From Zunongwangia endophytica (GTDB taxonomy: Bacteria > Bacteroidota > Bacteroidia > Flavobacteriales > Flavobacteriaceae), in NCBI RefSeq assembly GCF_030409505.1, contig NZ_JAUFPZ010000002.1:2921501-2985500 (forward strand): 64,000 bases of DNA, given 5' to 3'. Every line of letters starts with the position of its first letter. Position 1 is the stretch's first letter. Below, one piece after another: positions 37,287 to 47,784 of this stretch. A model generated the notes under the pieces. That model saw only the letters and a program-made list of their open reading frames with translations, had not been told where the DNA came from and did not search any database. The translations under genes were made by a program, and so were the position numbers.

Positions 37287-38429
37287 TTAATTTAGTGTTC
37301 CCCTTAAATCTTGCTCTCTTTCTATTGCTTCAAAAAGAGCCTTAAAGTTTCCTTTACCAAAAGATTGTGCTCCTTTTCTCTGGATTATTTCAAAAAACAT
37401 CGTTGGTCGATCTAGTACTGGTTTTGTAAAAATTTGCAGTAAATAACCTTCGTCATCTCTATCAATAAGCACACCTAGTTCCTTTAATGGCGCTAGCTCT
37501 TCATCTATTTCACCAACACGATCCAACACATCATCGTAGTAAGTTTCTGGAACATATAAAAATTCTACGCCACGATCTCGTAATGCAGTTACCGTTTCGA
37601 TAATATTATCGGTAGCTAAAGCAATATGCTGCACTCCAGCACCATTATAAAAGTCGATATATTCTTCGATTTGCGACTTCTTTTTTCCTTCCGCAGGCTC
37701 GTTAATGGGGAATTTGATGCGACCATTTCCGTTACTCATAACTTTACTCATTAAAGCCGTATAATCGGTAGAGATATCTTTATCATCAAAACTAACCATC
37801 TGGGCAAAACCCATCACATTCGCATAAAACTCACACCATTTGTTCATCTCGTTCCATCCTACATTACCAACCATGTGATCGATATATTTCAAACCAACTT
37901 CAGAAGATTTGGCTTTAGTAGTATAAGTTCTATACCCTGGCATAAATACGCCCTGATAAGCTCCGCGCTCTACAAACAGGTGAACAGTTTCACCGTAAGT
38001 ATGAATACCTGATATTACCACTTTACCGTGCTCGTCTTCTAACTCGTAAGGTTCCACGTAACTTTTTGCACCTCTAGATGTCGTTTCCTTATAACTTTTT
38101 GTCGCGTCGTCTACCCAAAGTGCTACAACCTTAACGCCATCACCATGTTTATCGATATGCGCATTAATCTCTCCGGAAGGTTGTAATGGCGATGTAAGTA
38201 CAATTCTTATTTTCCCTTGCTGCATTACATAAGAAACGCTGTCTTTTCTTCCGGTTTCTAAACCAGAATAAGCTACCGGCTGAAATCCCCAAGCGTGTTG
38301 ATAGTAATAGGCCGATTGCTTAGCGTTGCCAACATATAATTCAACAAAATCTGTCCCTAAAATTGGAAGAAAATCTTCTGCTTCAGGAATTACTTTTTCT
38401 AATTGTAAAGAGGAATTATCTTTAGACAT
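37287..38429 (-). CDS. hppD: 4-Hydroxyphenylpyruvate dioxygenase
   Basis: Converts 4-hydroxyphenylpyruvate to homogentisate, an Fe(II) enzyme in tyrosine catabolism. 380 residues from ATG 38429 (MSKDNSSLQ). Two vicinal-oxygen-chelate domains. Iron ligands lie in YIDHMVGNV, GVQHIALATDNI and TMFFEIIQR. C-terminal GKGNFKALFEAIEREQDLRG is diagnostic. An earlier in-frame start 14 codons upstream is less likely. It follows hmgA, 87 bases away, on the same strand. Confidence 0.96.
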   Translation of the reverse strand: MSKDNSSLQLEKVIPEAEDFLPILGTDFVELYVGNAKQSAYYYQHAWGFQPVAYSGLETGRKDSVSYVMQQGKIRIVLTSPLQPSGEINAHIDKHGDGVKVVALWVDDATKSYKETTSRGAKSYVEPYELEDEHGKVVISGIHTYGETVHLFVERGAYQGVFMPGYRTYTTKAKSSEVGLKYIDHMVGNVGWNEMNKWCEFYANVMGFAQMVSFDDKDISTDYTALMSKVMSNGNGRIKFPINEPAEGKKKSQIEEYIDFYNGAGVQHIALATDNIIETVTALRDRGVEFLYVPETYYDDVLDRVGEIDEELAPLKELGVLIDRDDEGYLLQIFTKPVLDRPTMFFEIIQRKGAQSFGKGNFKALFEAIEREQDLRGTLN

Positions 38430-38516
38430 ATTTATATTTTCTTTATTTTTTTCTGAATAAATTTTAATCAAGCGTGAACTTGTTTACTCTGAATTCGATT
38501 ACGCCGAATCCAAAGT

Positions 38517-39686
38517 CTACTTATCTTCTTTTTCTAACCAAGATCTATAATATGTTTCATCAGCGATTGCCATGGCGTCTTCGGTTAGTTTTAAAGGCTT
38601 AAAAGTATCTACCATCACAGCTAATTCTTCTGTTTCGGTTTTTCCGATGCTTCTTTCTACAGCTCCCGGATGCGGTCCATGCGGAATACCGGCAGGATGC
38701 AAGGAAATATGCCCTGCTTCAATATCATTTCTACTCATAAAATCGCCATCTACATAATAAAGTACCTCATCACTATCAATATTACTGTGGCTGTAAGGCG
38801 CAGGAATACTTTCTGGATGATAATCGTATTTTCGAGGGCAAAAACTACAAACCACAAATGCATCAGTTTCAAAAGTTTGGTGAACTGGTGGTGGCTGGTG
38901 AATTCTTCCTGTGATTGGTTCAAAATCATGAATCGAAAACGCATAAGGATAGTTATAACCATCGTAACCTATCACATCAAACGGATGTGAAGCATAAACG
39001 GTGTCGAAAATTTCTCCCTGCTTTTTAATTTTGATTAAAAAATCACCTTTTTCATTATTTGTTTCTAGCTCATAAGGTTGTCTTATATCTCTTTCGCAAA
39101 AAGGCGAATGTTCCAAAAGTTGTCCAAACCAGTTTCTGTATCTTTTTGGCGTATAGATTGGTCGCCTGGATTCTACGATAAATAATCTATTATTTTCATC
39201 TTCAAAATCCAATTTATAGATTGTTCCTCGTGGAATAAGTATATAGTCTCCGTACTTAAAATTAAGATTCCCTAAATGGGACCTTAATTTTCCGCTTCCT
39301 TTATGAATAAATATTAGCTCGTCGCTATCCGCATTTTTATAAAAATAATTATCAGTAGATTTTTGTGGTGCTGCCAGTATAATATCCACATCGGTATTAG
39401 TCAAAATAACCTTGCGACTTTTTAGATAATCAGCTTCTGGTTTCACCCGAAACCCTTTTAATCGGTAAGATTTTAAGTTATTCTCTTTGGCGATTTTAGG
39501 TTTCACGGAATATCCTGCTCCAACCTCTTTAACCTGAGTAGGTCGCTGTTCGTGGTAAGCAATAGAAGACATTCCATCGAAACCAATAGTTCCAAAAACC
39601 TGCTCGTAATAAAGATTACCATCTGGTTTTTTAAAAATCGTATGGCGTTTATGCGGAATCTTCCCCAATTTATGATAGAAAGGCAT
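38517..39686 (-). CDS. hmgA: Homogentisate 1,2-dioxygenase
   Basis: Opens the ring of homogentisate to maleylacetoacetate, next step after HppD. 389 residues from ATG 39686 (MPFYHKLGKIPHKRHT); a TTG two codons earlier is possible. Cupin-type motifs include PPPVHQTFETDAFVVCSFCP, the iron-ligand region HPAGIPHGPHPGAVERSIG and GKTETEELAVMVDTF. Fumarylacetoacetase and maleylacetoacetate isomerase are not in the window. Confidence 0.95.
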   Translation of the reverse strand: MPFYHKLGKIPHKRHTIFKKPDGNLYYEQVFGTIGFDGMSSIAYHEQRPTQVKEVGAGYSVKPKIAKENNLKSYRLKGFRVKPEADYLKSRKVILTNTDVDIILAAPQKSTDNYFYKNADSDELIFIHKGSGKLRSHLGNLNFKYGDYILIPRGTIYKLDFEDENNRLFIVESRRPIYTPKRYRNWFGQLLEHSPFCERDIRQPYELETNNEKGDFLIKIKKQGEIFDTVYASHPFDVIGYDGYNYPYAFSIHDFEPITGRIHQPPPVHQTFETDAFVVCSFCPRKYDYHPESIPAPYSHSNIDSDEVLYYVDGDFMSRNDIEAGHISLHPAGIPHGPHPGAVERSIGKTETEELAVMVDTFKPLKLTEDAMAIADETYYRSWLEKEDK

Positions 39687-39887
39687 AGTCAAAGATTTAA
39701 TTAAACGTTAGTTATCACTGTTGAAATTATAAAATTATCAACAAAATTGCCTAAAATTAGCTTATTGATAAATTTATATAAAAAAGAGCTATTATTTCTT
39801 AAATGAAACGTAAATATGAAAATCAATACCTTAATTAGCTTGTAAGATTTTATTCTAAATTCCGAATAACTTAAAAAGATTTTGAAC

Positions 39888-40904
39888 ATGGAGCGTGATA
39901 TAAAGATTGGAATATTAGATCAATCAGTCGTTAGAACCAATGCGACACCAAGAGCAGCGGTTCAGGAAACTATTGATACTGCTATTTTTGCTGAAGATTT
40001 AGGTTTTCATCGTTTTTGGATTTCAGAACATCATAATTCCAAATTTATCGCTGGCTCTACTCCAGAGGTTCTTTTGGCAAGATTAGGTGCTGAAACTTCG
40101 AATATTAGATTGGGGAGCGGAGGAATAATGCTTCCTAACCATAGTGCTTTTAAAGTAGCCGAAAATTTTAGAATGTTGGAGGCTTTATATCCAGGAAGAA
40201 TTGATCTGGGAATGGGACGTGCGCCAGGCGGAGACCAAACAAGTGCCAATCTTTTAAATCCTTCGAACACTTTTCAGGAAGAAGATTATATAAATCAGAT
40301 TCAGCATATCAATCAATTTTTTAAAGACGATGCCAGGGTAAATTCAGGAGCAATTTATGCCGTTCCGCAGGTTGAAACAACACCACAGCAATGGATTTTA
40401 AGTAGTAGCGGTGGCAGCGCAAAAATTGCTGCAGATCTCGGACTAAATCTGGCCGTGGCAAAATTTATAAATGGGAGTATTTCTCCCAGCGTTGTGGAAA
40501 CCTATCGTAAAAATTTTATTGCTACGGAAGATAAACCAGAGCCTAAGGCTTTAGTTTCTTCTTTTGTAATGTGCGGCGAAACCGAAGAAGAAGCAAACCA
40601 AATGCGAAAGTATATTGATTATATTTTGTTGCAATTTGACAAAGGTAATTATCAGGAACTTCCGGCATTTGAAGATATTAGAAATCATAATTTCACGTCG
40701 TTCGAAAAACAACGTTTGCATTATAATGCCGGCAGACTAATTTCTGGAACTCCCGATCGTGTAAGAGAGAAAATTAGTGCGCTTGCTAAAGATTTTGATG
40801 TAGATGAAGTGATTATTTCTACCATTAGTTTCGATAGAGACTTACGTTTTAGAAGTTTTGAGCTTGTTGCAGAAGCTTTTAATATGATTAATGTTGAAGT
40901 GTAA
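39888..40904 (+). CDS. LLM-class flavin-dependent oxidoreductase
   Basis: 338 residues, a TIM-barrel luciferase-like monooxygenase. Motifs: EDLGFHRFWISEHHNS, RLGSGGIMLPNHS, GRIDLGMGRAPGG and SGTPDRVREKISAL, of the group-1 family related to YhbW/alkanal-monooxygenase-like enzymes. It uses FMNH2 and O2, but the substrate is unknown. ATG 39888 is chosen over a TTG two codons upstream. Divergent from hmgA; the 200 bases between are AT-rich. Confidence 0.9.
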   Translation: MERDIKIGILDQSVVRTNATPRAAVQETIDTAIFAEDLGFHRFWISEHHNSKFIAGSTPEVLLARLGAETSNIRLGSGGIMLPNHSAFKVAENFRMLEALYPGRIDLGMGRAPGGDQTSANLLNPSNTFQEEDYINQIQHINQFFKDDARVNSGAIYAVPQVETTPQQWILSSSGGSAKIAADLGLNLAVAKFINGSISPSVVETYRKNFIATEDKPEPKALVSSFVMCGETEEEANQMRKYIDYILLQFDKGNYQELPAFEDIRNHNFTSFEKQRLHYNAGRLISGTPDRVREKISALAKDFDVDEVIISTISFDRDLRFRSFELVAEAFNMINVEV

Positions 40905-41282
40905 TTACTTATAATGTTTAAACCTGGCTATTAAAATTAGAGTCAAAAAAGCCAAAGTATAAGCAAGCATATCCAACCAATCGAAAGAAGAACCCAAAAT
41001 CATAGTTGTGGCTGTGGTTCTTTTTATGTTTAGAAGCTTTAAGATGTTTACATATTGCAGAAATTCGATAGTGTAAGCTAAAAATAATACGAATATGGCG
41101 AGTTTTATTCTGGAGATTTCTAAAAAGGATAGAAAGAAATAATAGATTAAAAATACTACAATATAATCGCCTAGCACATTTCTTATAAATCCACCATTTT
41201 CAAAGCCTGCGATTAGAACCTCTAAAGCAAACAGCATCGCTGCGATTAGCAAATATTTTCTCGAAATTCTAACTAAAACCAA
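40905..41282 (-). CDS. DUF2809 family membrane protein
   Basis: 125 residues, four hydrophobic segments. The DUF2809 pattern is clear: FENGGFIRNVLGDYIVVFLI, FLAYTIEFLQYVNIL and ILGSSFDWLDMLAYTLAF. Function not known. The start is a TTG at 41282, inside the end of the patatin gene (10-base overlap), with no ATG before residue 16. Last gene of the uvrC-patatin-DUF2809 unit. Confidence 0.8.
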   Translation of the reverse strand: MVLVRISRKYLLIAAMLFALEVLIAGFENGGFIRNVLGDYIVVFLIYYFFLSFLEISRIKLAIFVLFLAYTIEFLQYVNILKLLNIKRTTATTMILGSSFDWLDMLAYTLAFLTLILIARFKHYK

Positions 41283-43489
41283 AATCCTAAGCTAAAGAAC
41301 CACTGCGACGAATTTACTTCAGGAGAGTAAGAATATTTTACTTCCATAGGACCCAAAAAGGTTTCTATACCGTAACCTAAAGCATAACCGGTATAATCTG
41401 GTAACGACAACCAGTTTCCGGTAGAAAATAAATCTTCCTCTACATTAGCAATATTAGTACTTAAAGTAATATGATTATTTTTAAAAAGTTCCACATCAAC
41501 TTCAGCTAAACCTTTTATATAACTGTCGCCACCAATGCTTATAAAATCATAACCGTAAAACGGCACCATGTTATTAATAAAATTATTTCCGTAGCCGCCT
41601 AAAAGAAAATCCAATGTTTGCTGATTGCCCTTCCCTATTTTAAATCCTGCTTCAGAAAATAAACGAAAACTAACATTAGTGATTGGCGTAAACACATAAC
41701 CAATTTTCCCCTTGGCAATCGAAAATTCGGTAAAATCGTCTGCAGATGAGAATGGATAAATATGAAAATCTCCATTAAAATAGATTCCTTTTTTTGGATA
41801 ATATTTGTTATCGAAAGAATCATATTTTAAATATCCAAAAGCACTGTAATAATCGTTATTTTCAAACTCTGTTCCTTGTATATCTACTTCGGTCTCACTA
41901 TTAATAGTTTCTGAAGATACTTTAATATACTTATGCTCGGCACCAATTCCTAAAGATGCAACCTGCTTAAAAAGTGTTTCTACATAAAATTGATTGGTAA
42001 AATCCTTAAGATCGATATCAATTTTATTGATATTTAATTGTTGCTGAGATATATCATCCTGAATAAGACTATAATTCACCCCGGTATCGAAAGTATTAAA
42101 ACGCGATTTCACACCGATACTCCAATAATATCCCTTATCGATATAATACTGAAAGTTATACCGAAGATTTTCTCCAACAATTAAATCCATTGAAGTCACA
42201 TCGTTAGTGAAAATCGAACTTTTTCGGGTTAAATTTACCAACGCCGCACTTTTGTAAAGATCGTCATAATGCAGGGCAAGCTTTAAATACGTTTTATTTT
42301 CACTTTCATCTAAACTAATATTCAACGCATACGACTCGTCTTCATCGGGGCTTAAAAAATAATTTATTTTATCAAAGTTTCCAGAGGCCGATAAGAAATC
42401 GATACTAGAATTAATTTCAGTAAGACTATAATTACCAGGGGTTGACAAACGCAAGCGTCCTAAGATGAAAGAACGGGGATAATTGGTGTTACCGGCAAGA
42501 TCAATTCGGCTTAACTTTAAAGAATCCAGAGGTTTTCGTTTAAAAGGATGGTTGTGCTCACCTTGCTTTTTAGCCAATGCTTGTAATGCTTCAACTTGTC
42601 TTTCACCTGCAACTTTACCAGAATCGATAATTGCTTTACCTTCTTCAAAAGATAGAATCGAAAATTTACCAATATCAGGACGAATATAAATATCGGTCTT
42701 CGGAATTTTTTCCTTCATGTCGTTAATTGTCCTGAAGTTACTTACCTGCGTAAAAATATCGAACGCACCTTTTAAATCATTACGATTCATCAAAGAATCC
42801 TGAACATCTACACCGATAATAACATCGGCACCACGTCTTCGTAATTCTTCAACCGGATAATTATTGACCACCCCGCCATCGATCAATAGCCTGCCATTAA
42901 TTTTTACCGGAGCAATTAATGACGGTATAGAGCCACTTGCTGCTACAGATTTTGCCAGCGATCCCCGATCTAAAATAACTTCTTCACCAGTTTCAATATC
43001 AGTGGCCACACAAAAAAATGGAATGGGTAATTTAGAAAAATCGGTTTTGTTATCCAGATGAACGGTTAAGCCAGACATCAAATTATAGATATTTTGTCCT
43101 TTACTTAAACCGGAAGGAAAACCAACCTTAAAATTATCAAAAGGAAGCGTTAGTGCATAACGTTCGGTATTTTCTTTTTCGTAGAAGGTCATTGCTGTTC
43201 TTGGAATCTCGTCCTGAATTAGCAAATTAAAATTGGTATGATTTACAATAGAATCCAGCTCGGTAGCTGTATATCCTGAAGCATACAAACCACCAACAAT
43301 CGCCCCCATACTTGTACCGGCTATATAATCAATATGCACACCGGCATCTTCTATAACCTTTAACGCTCCAATATGAGCTAAGCCTTTTGCCCCTCCTCCG
43401 CTCAGCACTAGCCCTACTTTTAATTTTTCTTCTTGAGAAAAACTTAAAAGCGAACTACATAAGAGTAAAAGACAGAGGACGTTTTTCAT
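41273..43489 (-). CDS. Patatin-like phospholipase with a C-terminal Omp85-type barrel (PlpD-like)
   Basis: 738 residues. Signal peptide (about 1-19), patatin domain (about 23-310) with GGGAKGLAHIG, Ser60 in GTSMG and Asp204 in DGGVVNNYP, the Ser-Asp dyad. A POTRA-like segment follows (about 315-390), then a 16-strand barrel ending FSLGFWF with terminal Phe, as in type Vd (PlpD) secretion proteins. It should place phospholipase activity at the outer membrane or release it. It starts 2 bases after the uvrC stop. Confidence 0.9.
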   Translation of the reverse strand: MKNVLCLLLLCSSLLSFSQEEKLKVGLVLSGGGAKGLAHIGALKVIEDAGVHIDYIAGTSMGAIVGGLYASGYTATELDSIVNHTNFNLLIQDEIPRTAMTFYEKENTERYALTLPFDNFKVGFPSGLSKGQNIYNLMSGLTVHLDNKTDFSKLPIPFFCVATDIETGEEVILDRGSLAKSVAASGSIPSLIAPVKINGRLLIDGGVVNNYPVEELRRRGADVIIGVDVQDSLMNRNDLKGAFDIFTQVSNFRTINDMKEKIPKTDIYIRPDIGKFSILSFEEGKAIIDSGKVAGERQVEALQALAKKQGEHNHPFKRKPLDSLKLSRIDLAGNTNYPRSFILGRLRLSTPGNYSLTEINSSIDFLSASGNFDKINYFLSPDEDESYALNISLDESENKTYLKLALHYDDLYKSAALVNLTRKSSIFTNDVTSMDLIVGENLRYNFQYYIDKGYYWSIGVKSRFNTFDTGVNYSLIQDDISQQQLNINKIDIDLKDFTNQFYVETLFKQVASLGIGAEHKYIKVSSETINSETEVDIQGTEFENNDYYSAFGYLKYDSFDNKYYPKKGIYFNGDFHIYPFSSADDFTEFSIAKGKIGYVFTPITNVSFRLFSEAGFKIGKGNQQTLDFLLGGYGNNFINNMVPFYGYDFISIGGDSYIKGLAEVDVELFKNNHITLSTNIANVEEDLFSTGNWLSLPDYTGYALGYGIETFLGPMEVKYSYSPEVNSSQWFFSLGFWF

Positions 43490-43491
43490 TT

Positions 43492-45294
43492 TTAATCTGA
43501 TGGTTCTGCGTGATAATAGTCGTAAACAATTTTAGCTTTAGCACTTCCCACAACATCGGCCAGTGATTTCTCTGGAGCTTCTTTGATACGTTTTAACGAT
43601 CTGAAGCTTTTAAGTAATTCCACCACCGTTTTCTCTCCAATCCCTTTTATAGCTTCCAGCTCTGTATTTAACGCGGCTTTACTTCTTTTATTTCGGTGAA
43701 AGGTGATTCCGAATCTATGGGCCTCATCTCTTAATTGCTGAATAATCTTTAAGCTTTCCGATCTTTTATCCAAATACAATGGAATTGGATCGCCAGGATA
43801 AAATAGTTCTTCTAAACGTTTAGCAATACCTACAATGGCAATCTTACCTCGCAAGCCTAAAGTTTCTAAAGCTTTTACACCACTGCGAAGTTGTCCTTTC
43901 CCTCCATCGACAATAATTAATTGCGGTAATTCTTCACCTTCATTCAACAATCGCTTATAGCGTCTATAAACCACCTCTTCCATCGATGCGAAATCATCGG
44001 GCCCTTCAACAGTTTTGATATTAAATTTACGATAATCTTTTTTACTTGGTTTTCCGTTCTTAAAAACAACGCAGGCTGCTACGGGATTTGTTCCCTGGAT
44101 GTTAGAGTTATCAAAGCATTCGATATGCCTTGGCTCCACATTTAGTCGAAGATCTTCTTTCATTTGTGCCATGATACGATTTACATGGCGATCTGGATCG
44201 ACAATCTTCATTTGCTTAAATCGTTCCTGACGGAAATATTTAGCATTTCGCTGAGACAGTTCCACAATCTTACGCTTATCACCTAATTTAGGAATCGTAA
44301 CTTTTACATCGTCGCCGGCATCAACTTTAAAAGGCACATAAATTTCAGGAGATTTAGAATTAAAACGCTGTCTAATTTCAGTAATACCAAGTTCTAATAA
44401 TTCTTCATCGGTTTCATCCAACTTTTTCTTCATCTCTATAGTATGCGAACGGATAATCGATCCATGCATTAATTGAAGAAAATTCACGTAACCATAGCCT
44501 TCGTCACTAATTACAGAAAATACATCTACATTATTGATTTTGGGATTTACCACCGTAGATCTGGATTGATAGCCTTCTAAAACTTCAATCTTATTTTTTA
44601 TTCGTTGCGCATCTTCAAACTCCATTTTCTCGGCATGCTCTTGCATTTGCTCTCGAAACTGATTTAATGAGTCTTTAAAGTTTCCTTTTACAATTTGGCG
44701 AATATGATCGATATTCCGATTGTATTCTGCTTCGCCCTGGTAGCCTTCACATGGGCCTTTGCAGTTACCCAAATGATATTCTAAACACAATTTAAATTTG
44801 TTATCTCTAATTTTATCTTCAGCAAGATCATAATTGCAGGTTCGCAGTTTATACAAGCCTTTAATTAAATCGAGTAACGTATTCACAGTCTTAAAACTGG
44901 TAAAAGGGCCGTAATATTCACTACCGTCTTTAACAAGTCTTCGGGTTGGAAATACTCTCGGAAAACGCTCGTTTTTAATACAAATCCAGGGATAGGTTTT
45001 ATCATCTTTCAACAGCACATTAAAACGCGGCTGAAGTTTTTTAATGAGGTTGTTTTCTAATAATAATGCATCGGTTTCAGAAGAAACAACAATATGCCTA
45101 ATCTCATGAATCTTTTTTACCATCACACCAATACGATGACTATCGTGACGTTTCGTAAAATAAGAAGTAACTCTTTTTTTAAGATTCTTAGCTTTACCCA
45201 CATAAAGTATCTTCCCGTTTTTATCAAAATATTGATAAACGCCGGGACTATTTGGCAAAGTCTTTAATTGTACATCCAGAGCAGGTATTTCCAT
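43492..45294 (-). CDS. uvrC: Excinuclease ABC subunit C
   Basis: The dual-incision nuclease of nucleotide excision repair. 600 residues: GIY-YIG domain (NSPGVYQYFDKNGKILYVGK), the Cys-rich LCLEYHLGNCKGPCEGY, UVR motif, the RNase H-like C-terminal nuclease domain (IECFDNSNIQGTNPVAACVV, IIVDGGKGQL) and terminal helix-hairpin-helices (AIKGIGEKTVVELLK). First gene of its unit. Confidence 0.97.
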   Translation of the reverse strand: MEIPALDVQLKTLPNSPGVYQYFDKNGKILYVGKAKNLKKRVTSYFTKRHDSHRIGVMVKKIHEIRHIVVSSETDALLLENNLIKKLQPRFNVLLKDDKTYPWICIKNERFPRVFPTRRLVKDGSEYYGPFTSFKTVNTLLDLIKGLYKLRTCNYDLAEDKIRDNKFKLCLEYHLGNCKGPCEGYQGEAEYNRNIDHIRQIVKGNFKDSLNQFREQMQEHAEKMEFEDAQRIKNKIEVLEGYQSRSTVVNPKINNVDVFSVISDEGYGYVNFLQLMHGSIIRSHTIEMKKKLDETDEELLELGITEIRQRFNSKSPEIYVPFKVDAGDDVKVTIPKLGDKRKIVELSQRNAKYFRQERFKQMKIVDPDRHVNRIMAQMKEDLRLNVEPRHIECFDNSNIQGTNPVAACVVFKNGKPSKKDYRKFNIKTVEGPDDFASMEEVVYRRYKRLLNEGEELPQLIIVDGGKGQLRSGVKALETLGLRGKIAIVGIAKRLEELFYPGDPIPLYLDKRSESLKIIQQLRDEAHRFGITFHRNKRSKAALNTELEAIKGIGEKTVVELLKSFRSLKRIKEAPEKSLADVVGSAKAKIVYDYYHAEPSD

Positions 45295-45481
45295 TACTTC
45301 AAATTTAAAATATCTTTAGGGCTAATTTGAATATTTTAGCTAAAATTTGCAGTAATTTTAGCAGCTTGTATCATACATTTATTATTTCTGAAATTCAACT
45401 GAATCTTAGAAATTAGCAGATTTAAAAGTATTTTATAATTCAGTAAATTTTTAAAACATTTATTTTGGCTATCTTGGAAAT

Positions 45482-45928
45482 ATGGGCGAAAGCAAAAAAA
45501 TAACTATTGGTCGTTTTGATAAAGCAGATTTTCCTATTCTTGATCTTGAACAGATTTCAGTAAAAGTGGATACCGGTGCTTATACTTCTTCCATACATTG
45601 TGACGAAATTATTGAAAAAGATGATGTATTATATTGTAAATTTCTTGACGATGAGCATGATCAATATAATGGCAAAGAGTTCATTTTTAAGGATTACGAA
45701 ATAATTTACGTTCGCAGTAGCAACGGCATAATCCAGAAACGTTACCAGATTGAATCTAAAATTAAGCTTTTTAATAAAATTTATAAAATTTCACTTTCTT
45801 TGTCCTCGCGCCAGGAAATGCGTTTCCCGGTTTTACTAGGGCGAAAATTCTTAAGCAGCAAGTTTATTGTAGACCCACAATTGATAGATTTATCATTTAA
45901 CCAGCAACACCAAACAGATGAATATTAA
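45482..45928 (+). CDS. RimB/ATP-dependent zinc protease family protein (retropepsin-like)
   Basis: 148 residues with a single aspartic-protease-like fold: [13 protein letters not shown], where Asp30 sits in the D-T-G-A motif, and [20 protein letters not shown]. Members are paired with rimK in many bacteria and are reported to trim glutamate tails added to ribosomal protein S6 (RimB). Single catalytic Asp per chain, so a dimer is expected. Its last 11 bases overlap rimK. Confidence 0.82.
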   Translation: MGESKKITIGRFDKADFPILDLEQISVKVDTGAYTSSIHCDEIIEKDDVLYCKFLDDEHDQYNGKEFIFKDYEIIYVRSSNGIIQKRYQIESKIKLFNKIYKISLSLSSRQEMRFPVLLGRKFLSSKFIVDPQLIDLSFNQQHQTDEY

Positions 45929-46790
45929 AATCCTTTCCAGAAATTCACAACTTTACTCAACAAGACGACTTATCGAAGCCGCCCAGAAACGCAAACACAC
46001 GGTAGAGGTCGTAGACCCTTTAAAGTGTGATATTGTGATTGAAAGGAGAAACCCGAATATTTATTATAAGGGTAATTATATAAAAGATGTAGATGCGATT
46101 ATCCCGAGAATTGGTTCTTCGGTTACTTTTTATGGTACTGCCGTAGTTCGCCAATTCGAAATGATGGGTGCATTCACCACCACAGATAGTGAAGCTTTGG
46201 TACGAAGCCGTGATAAGCTTAGAAGTTTACAGGTTCTATCTAGAGCCAAAATAGGACTTCCTAAGACGGTTTTTACAAACTATTCTAGAGACGTTTCTGG
46301 TGTAATTAGCCAGGTTGGTGGGCCACCGTTAGTAATTAAACTTTTAGAAGGAACACAAGGTGTGGGTGTTGTTCTTGCTGAAACCAAAAATGCAGCAGAA
46401 TCTGTTATTGAAGCGTTTAACGGTTTACAAGCTCGTGTAATTGTGCAAGAGTTTATTAAAGAAGCTAAAGGAGCAGATATTAGAGCTTTTGTAGTAGATG
46501 GTCACGTAGTTGGGGCTATGAAACGACAAGGTAAAGAAGGTGAATTCCGTTCTAACCTGCATCGTGGTGGTAGCGCAGAATCTATAGAACTTAGTGATGA
46601 CGAAGAAATTGCTGCGGTAAAAGCTACCAAAGCAATGGGTCTTGGTGTTGCTGGTGTAGATATGTTACAAAGTTCCCGAGGACCGCTTATTCTTGAAGTG
46701 AATTCTTCTCCCGGCTTAGAAGGAATCGAAAAAGCTACCGGAAAAGACATTGCTAAAACTATTATTCGATATATCGAAAAACACGCCTAA
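45918..46790 (+). CDS. rimK: RimK-family alpha-L-glutamate ligase (ATP-grasp)
   Basis: Adds glutamate residues to the C-terminus of ribosomal protein S6 in E. coli; relatives modify other substrates. 290 residues, ATP-grasp fold: [57 protein letters not shown] and the metal-binding [15 protein letters not shown]. Start ATG 45918 overlaps the preceding gene by 11 bases. The aspartoacylase remnant follows 8 bases later. Confidence 0.93.
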   Translation: MNIKILSRNSQLYSTRRLIEAAQKRKHTVEVVDPLKCDIVIERRNPNIYYKGNYIKDVDAIIPRIGSSVTFYGTAVVRQFEMMGAFTTTDSEALVRSRDKLRSLQVLSRAKIGLPKTVFTNYSRDVSGVISQVGGPPLVIKLLEGTQGVGVVLAETKNAAESVIEAFNGLQARVIVQEFIKEAKGADIRAFVVDGHVVGAMKRQGKEGEFRSNLHRGGSAESIELSDDEEIAAVKATKAMGLGVAGVDMLQSSRGPLILEVNSSPGLEGIEKATGKDIAKTIIRYIEKHA

Positions 46791-46798
46791 ACTTATTT

Positions 46799-47784
46799 AT
46801 GCCTCAAATCACAAAAGATAACGTCCTGGAAATTCTGGGTAAAAAGATTTTACCCGGTAAAAGCGCTACGATTAACCTAAACATGGCTAAGCTCTATACC
46901 ACAACATCGGTAGAAGTTCCCGTGATTATCGAGCGATCTAAAAATCCTGGCCCTGTTGTCTTAATTACTGCGGGGATTCATGGTGACGAATTAAACGGGG
47001 TAGAAATTGTACGCCAATTAATTAGCAAGGGCATTAATAAACCTACCTGCGGTACAACCATTTGCATTCCGGTTGTAAACGTATTTGGTTTTCTAAATAT
47101 GGCGAGGGAATTTCCTGATGGGCGTGATCTAAATCGTATGTTCCCGGGAACGAAAAATGGTTCGCTAGCAGGAAGATTTGCTTTTCAGTTTGTGCAGGAA
47201 ATTTTACCGATTGCCGATTTCTGTTTAGATTTTCATACCGGGGCGCTAGTAGATTTAACGTAGCTCAAATTCGAGTGAAAAAAGGCGACAAACAGAGTAT
47301 AGAACTTGCTAATATTTTTAAAGCGCCATTTACGGTGGTTTCTACAACGATTACCAAGTCATATCGAGAAACCTGCTCGAAAATGGGAATTCCTATTTTA
47401 CTTTTTGAAGGGGGTAAATCGCAGGACAGCAATAAAGATATTGCAAGACATGGCGTTGAAGGCACCATGAGAATACTGGATCACCTTAATATGCTGAAAT
47501 CCAGATTTGACCTACCAGATGCGCATGCCGAGTCTATTTTAATTGAAAATACCTCCTGGATGCGTGCAAAATACAGCGGACTTCTACATCTAAAAGTTCC
47601 TTGTGGAAAACATGTTGAAAAAGGAGAATACATTGGCACCATTACCGATCCCTACGGTAAATTTAGGCATAAGATAAAATCCAGAAGTCAGGGTTATATT
47701 ATTAATGTTAATGAAGCTCCAATAGTTTATCAAGGAGATGCCATTTTTCATGTTTCATCGGTGTCAAAAATTATAGATGAATAA
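46799..47784 (+). pseudogene. Succinylglutamate desuccinylase/aspartoacylase family gene, split by a one-base frameshift
   Basis: Two frames join into one protein of about 328 residues. The first (46799-47263) carries the zinc ligands His61 and Glu64 (GIHGDE) and His146 (DFHTG), then reads into a premature stop. The second continues with ASRFNVAQIRVKKGDK and the C-terminal beta domain. The shift is at 47240-47243, a run of four G; one more G restores the frame as T-G-G-A-S-R-F-N. This places the break just after the third zinc ligand. The family removes acyl groups from amino acids. Sequencing error, real inactivation or slippage are all possible. Confidence 0.88.

Noticed and set aside
47235..47250. 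Programmed -1 frameshift in the aspartoacylase gene
   Set aside because: The site ACC-GGG-GCG is not an X-XXY-YYZ heptamer, and no stable stem follows. A missing base is the simpler reading.
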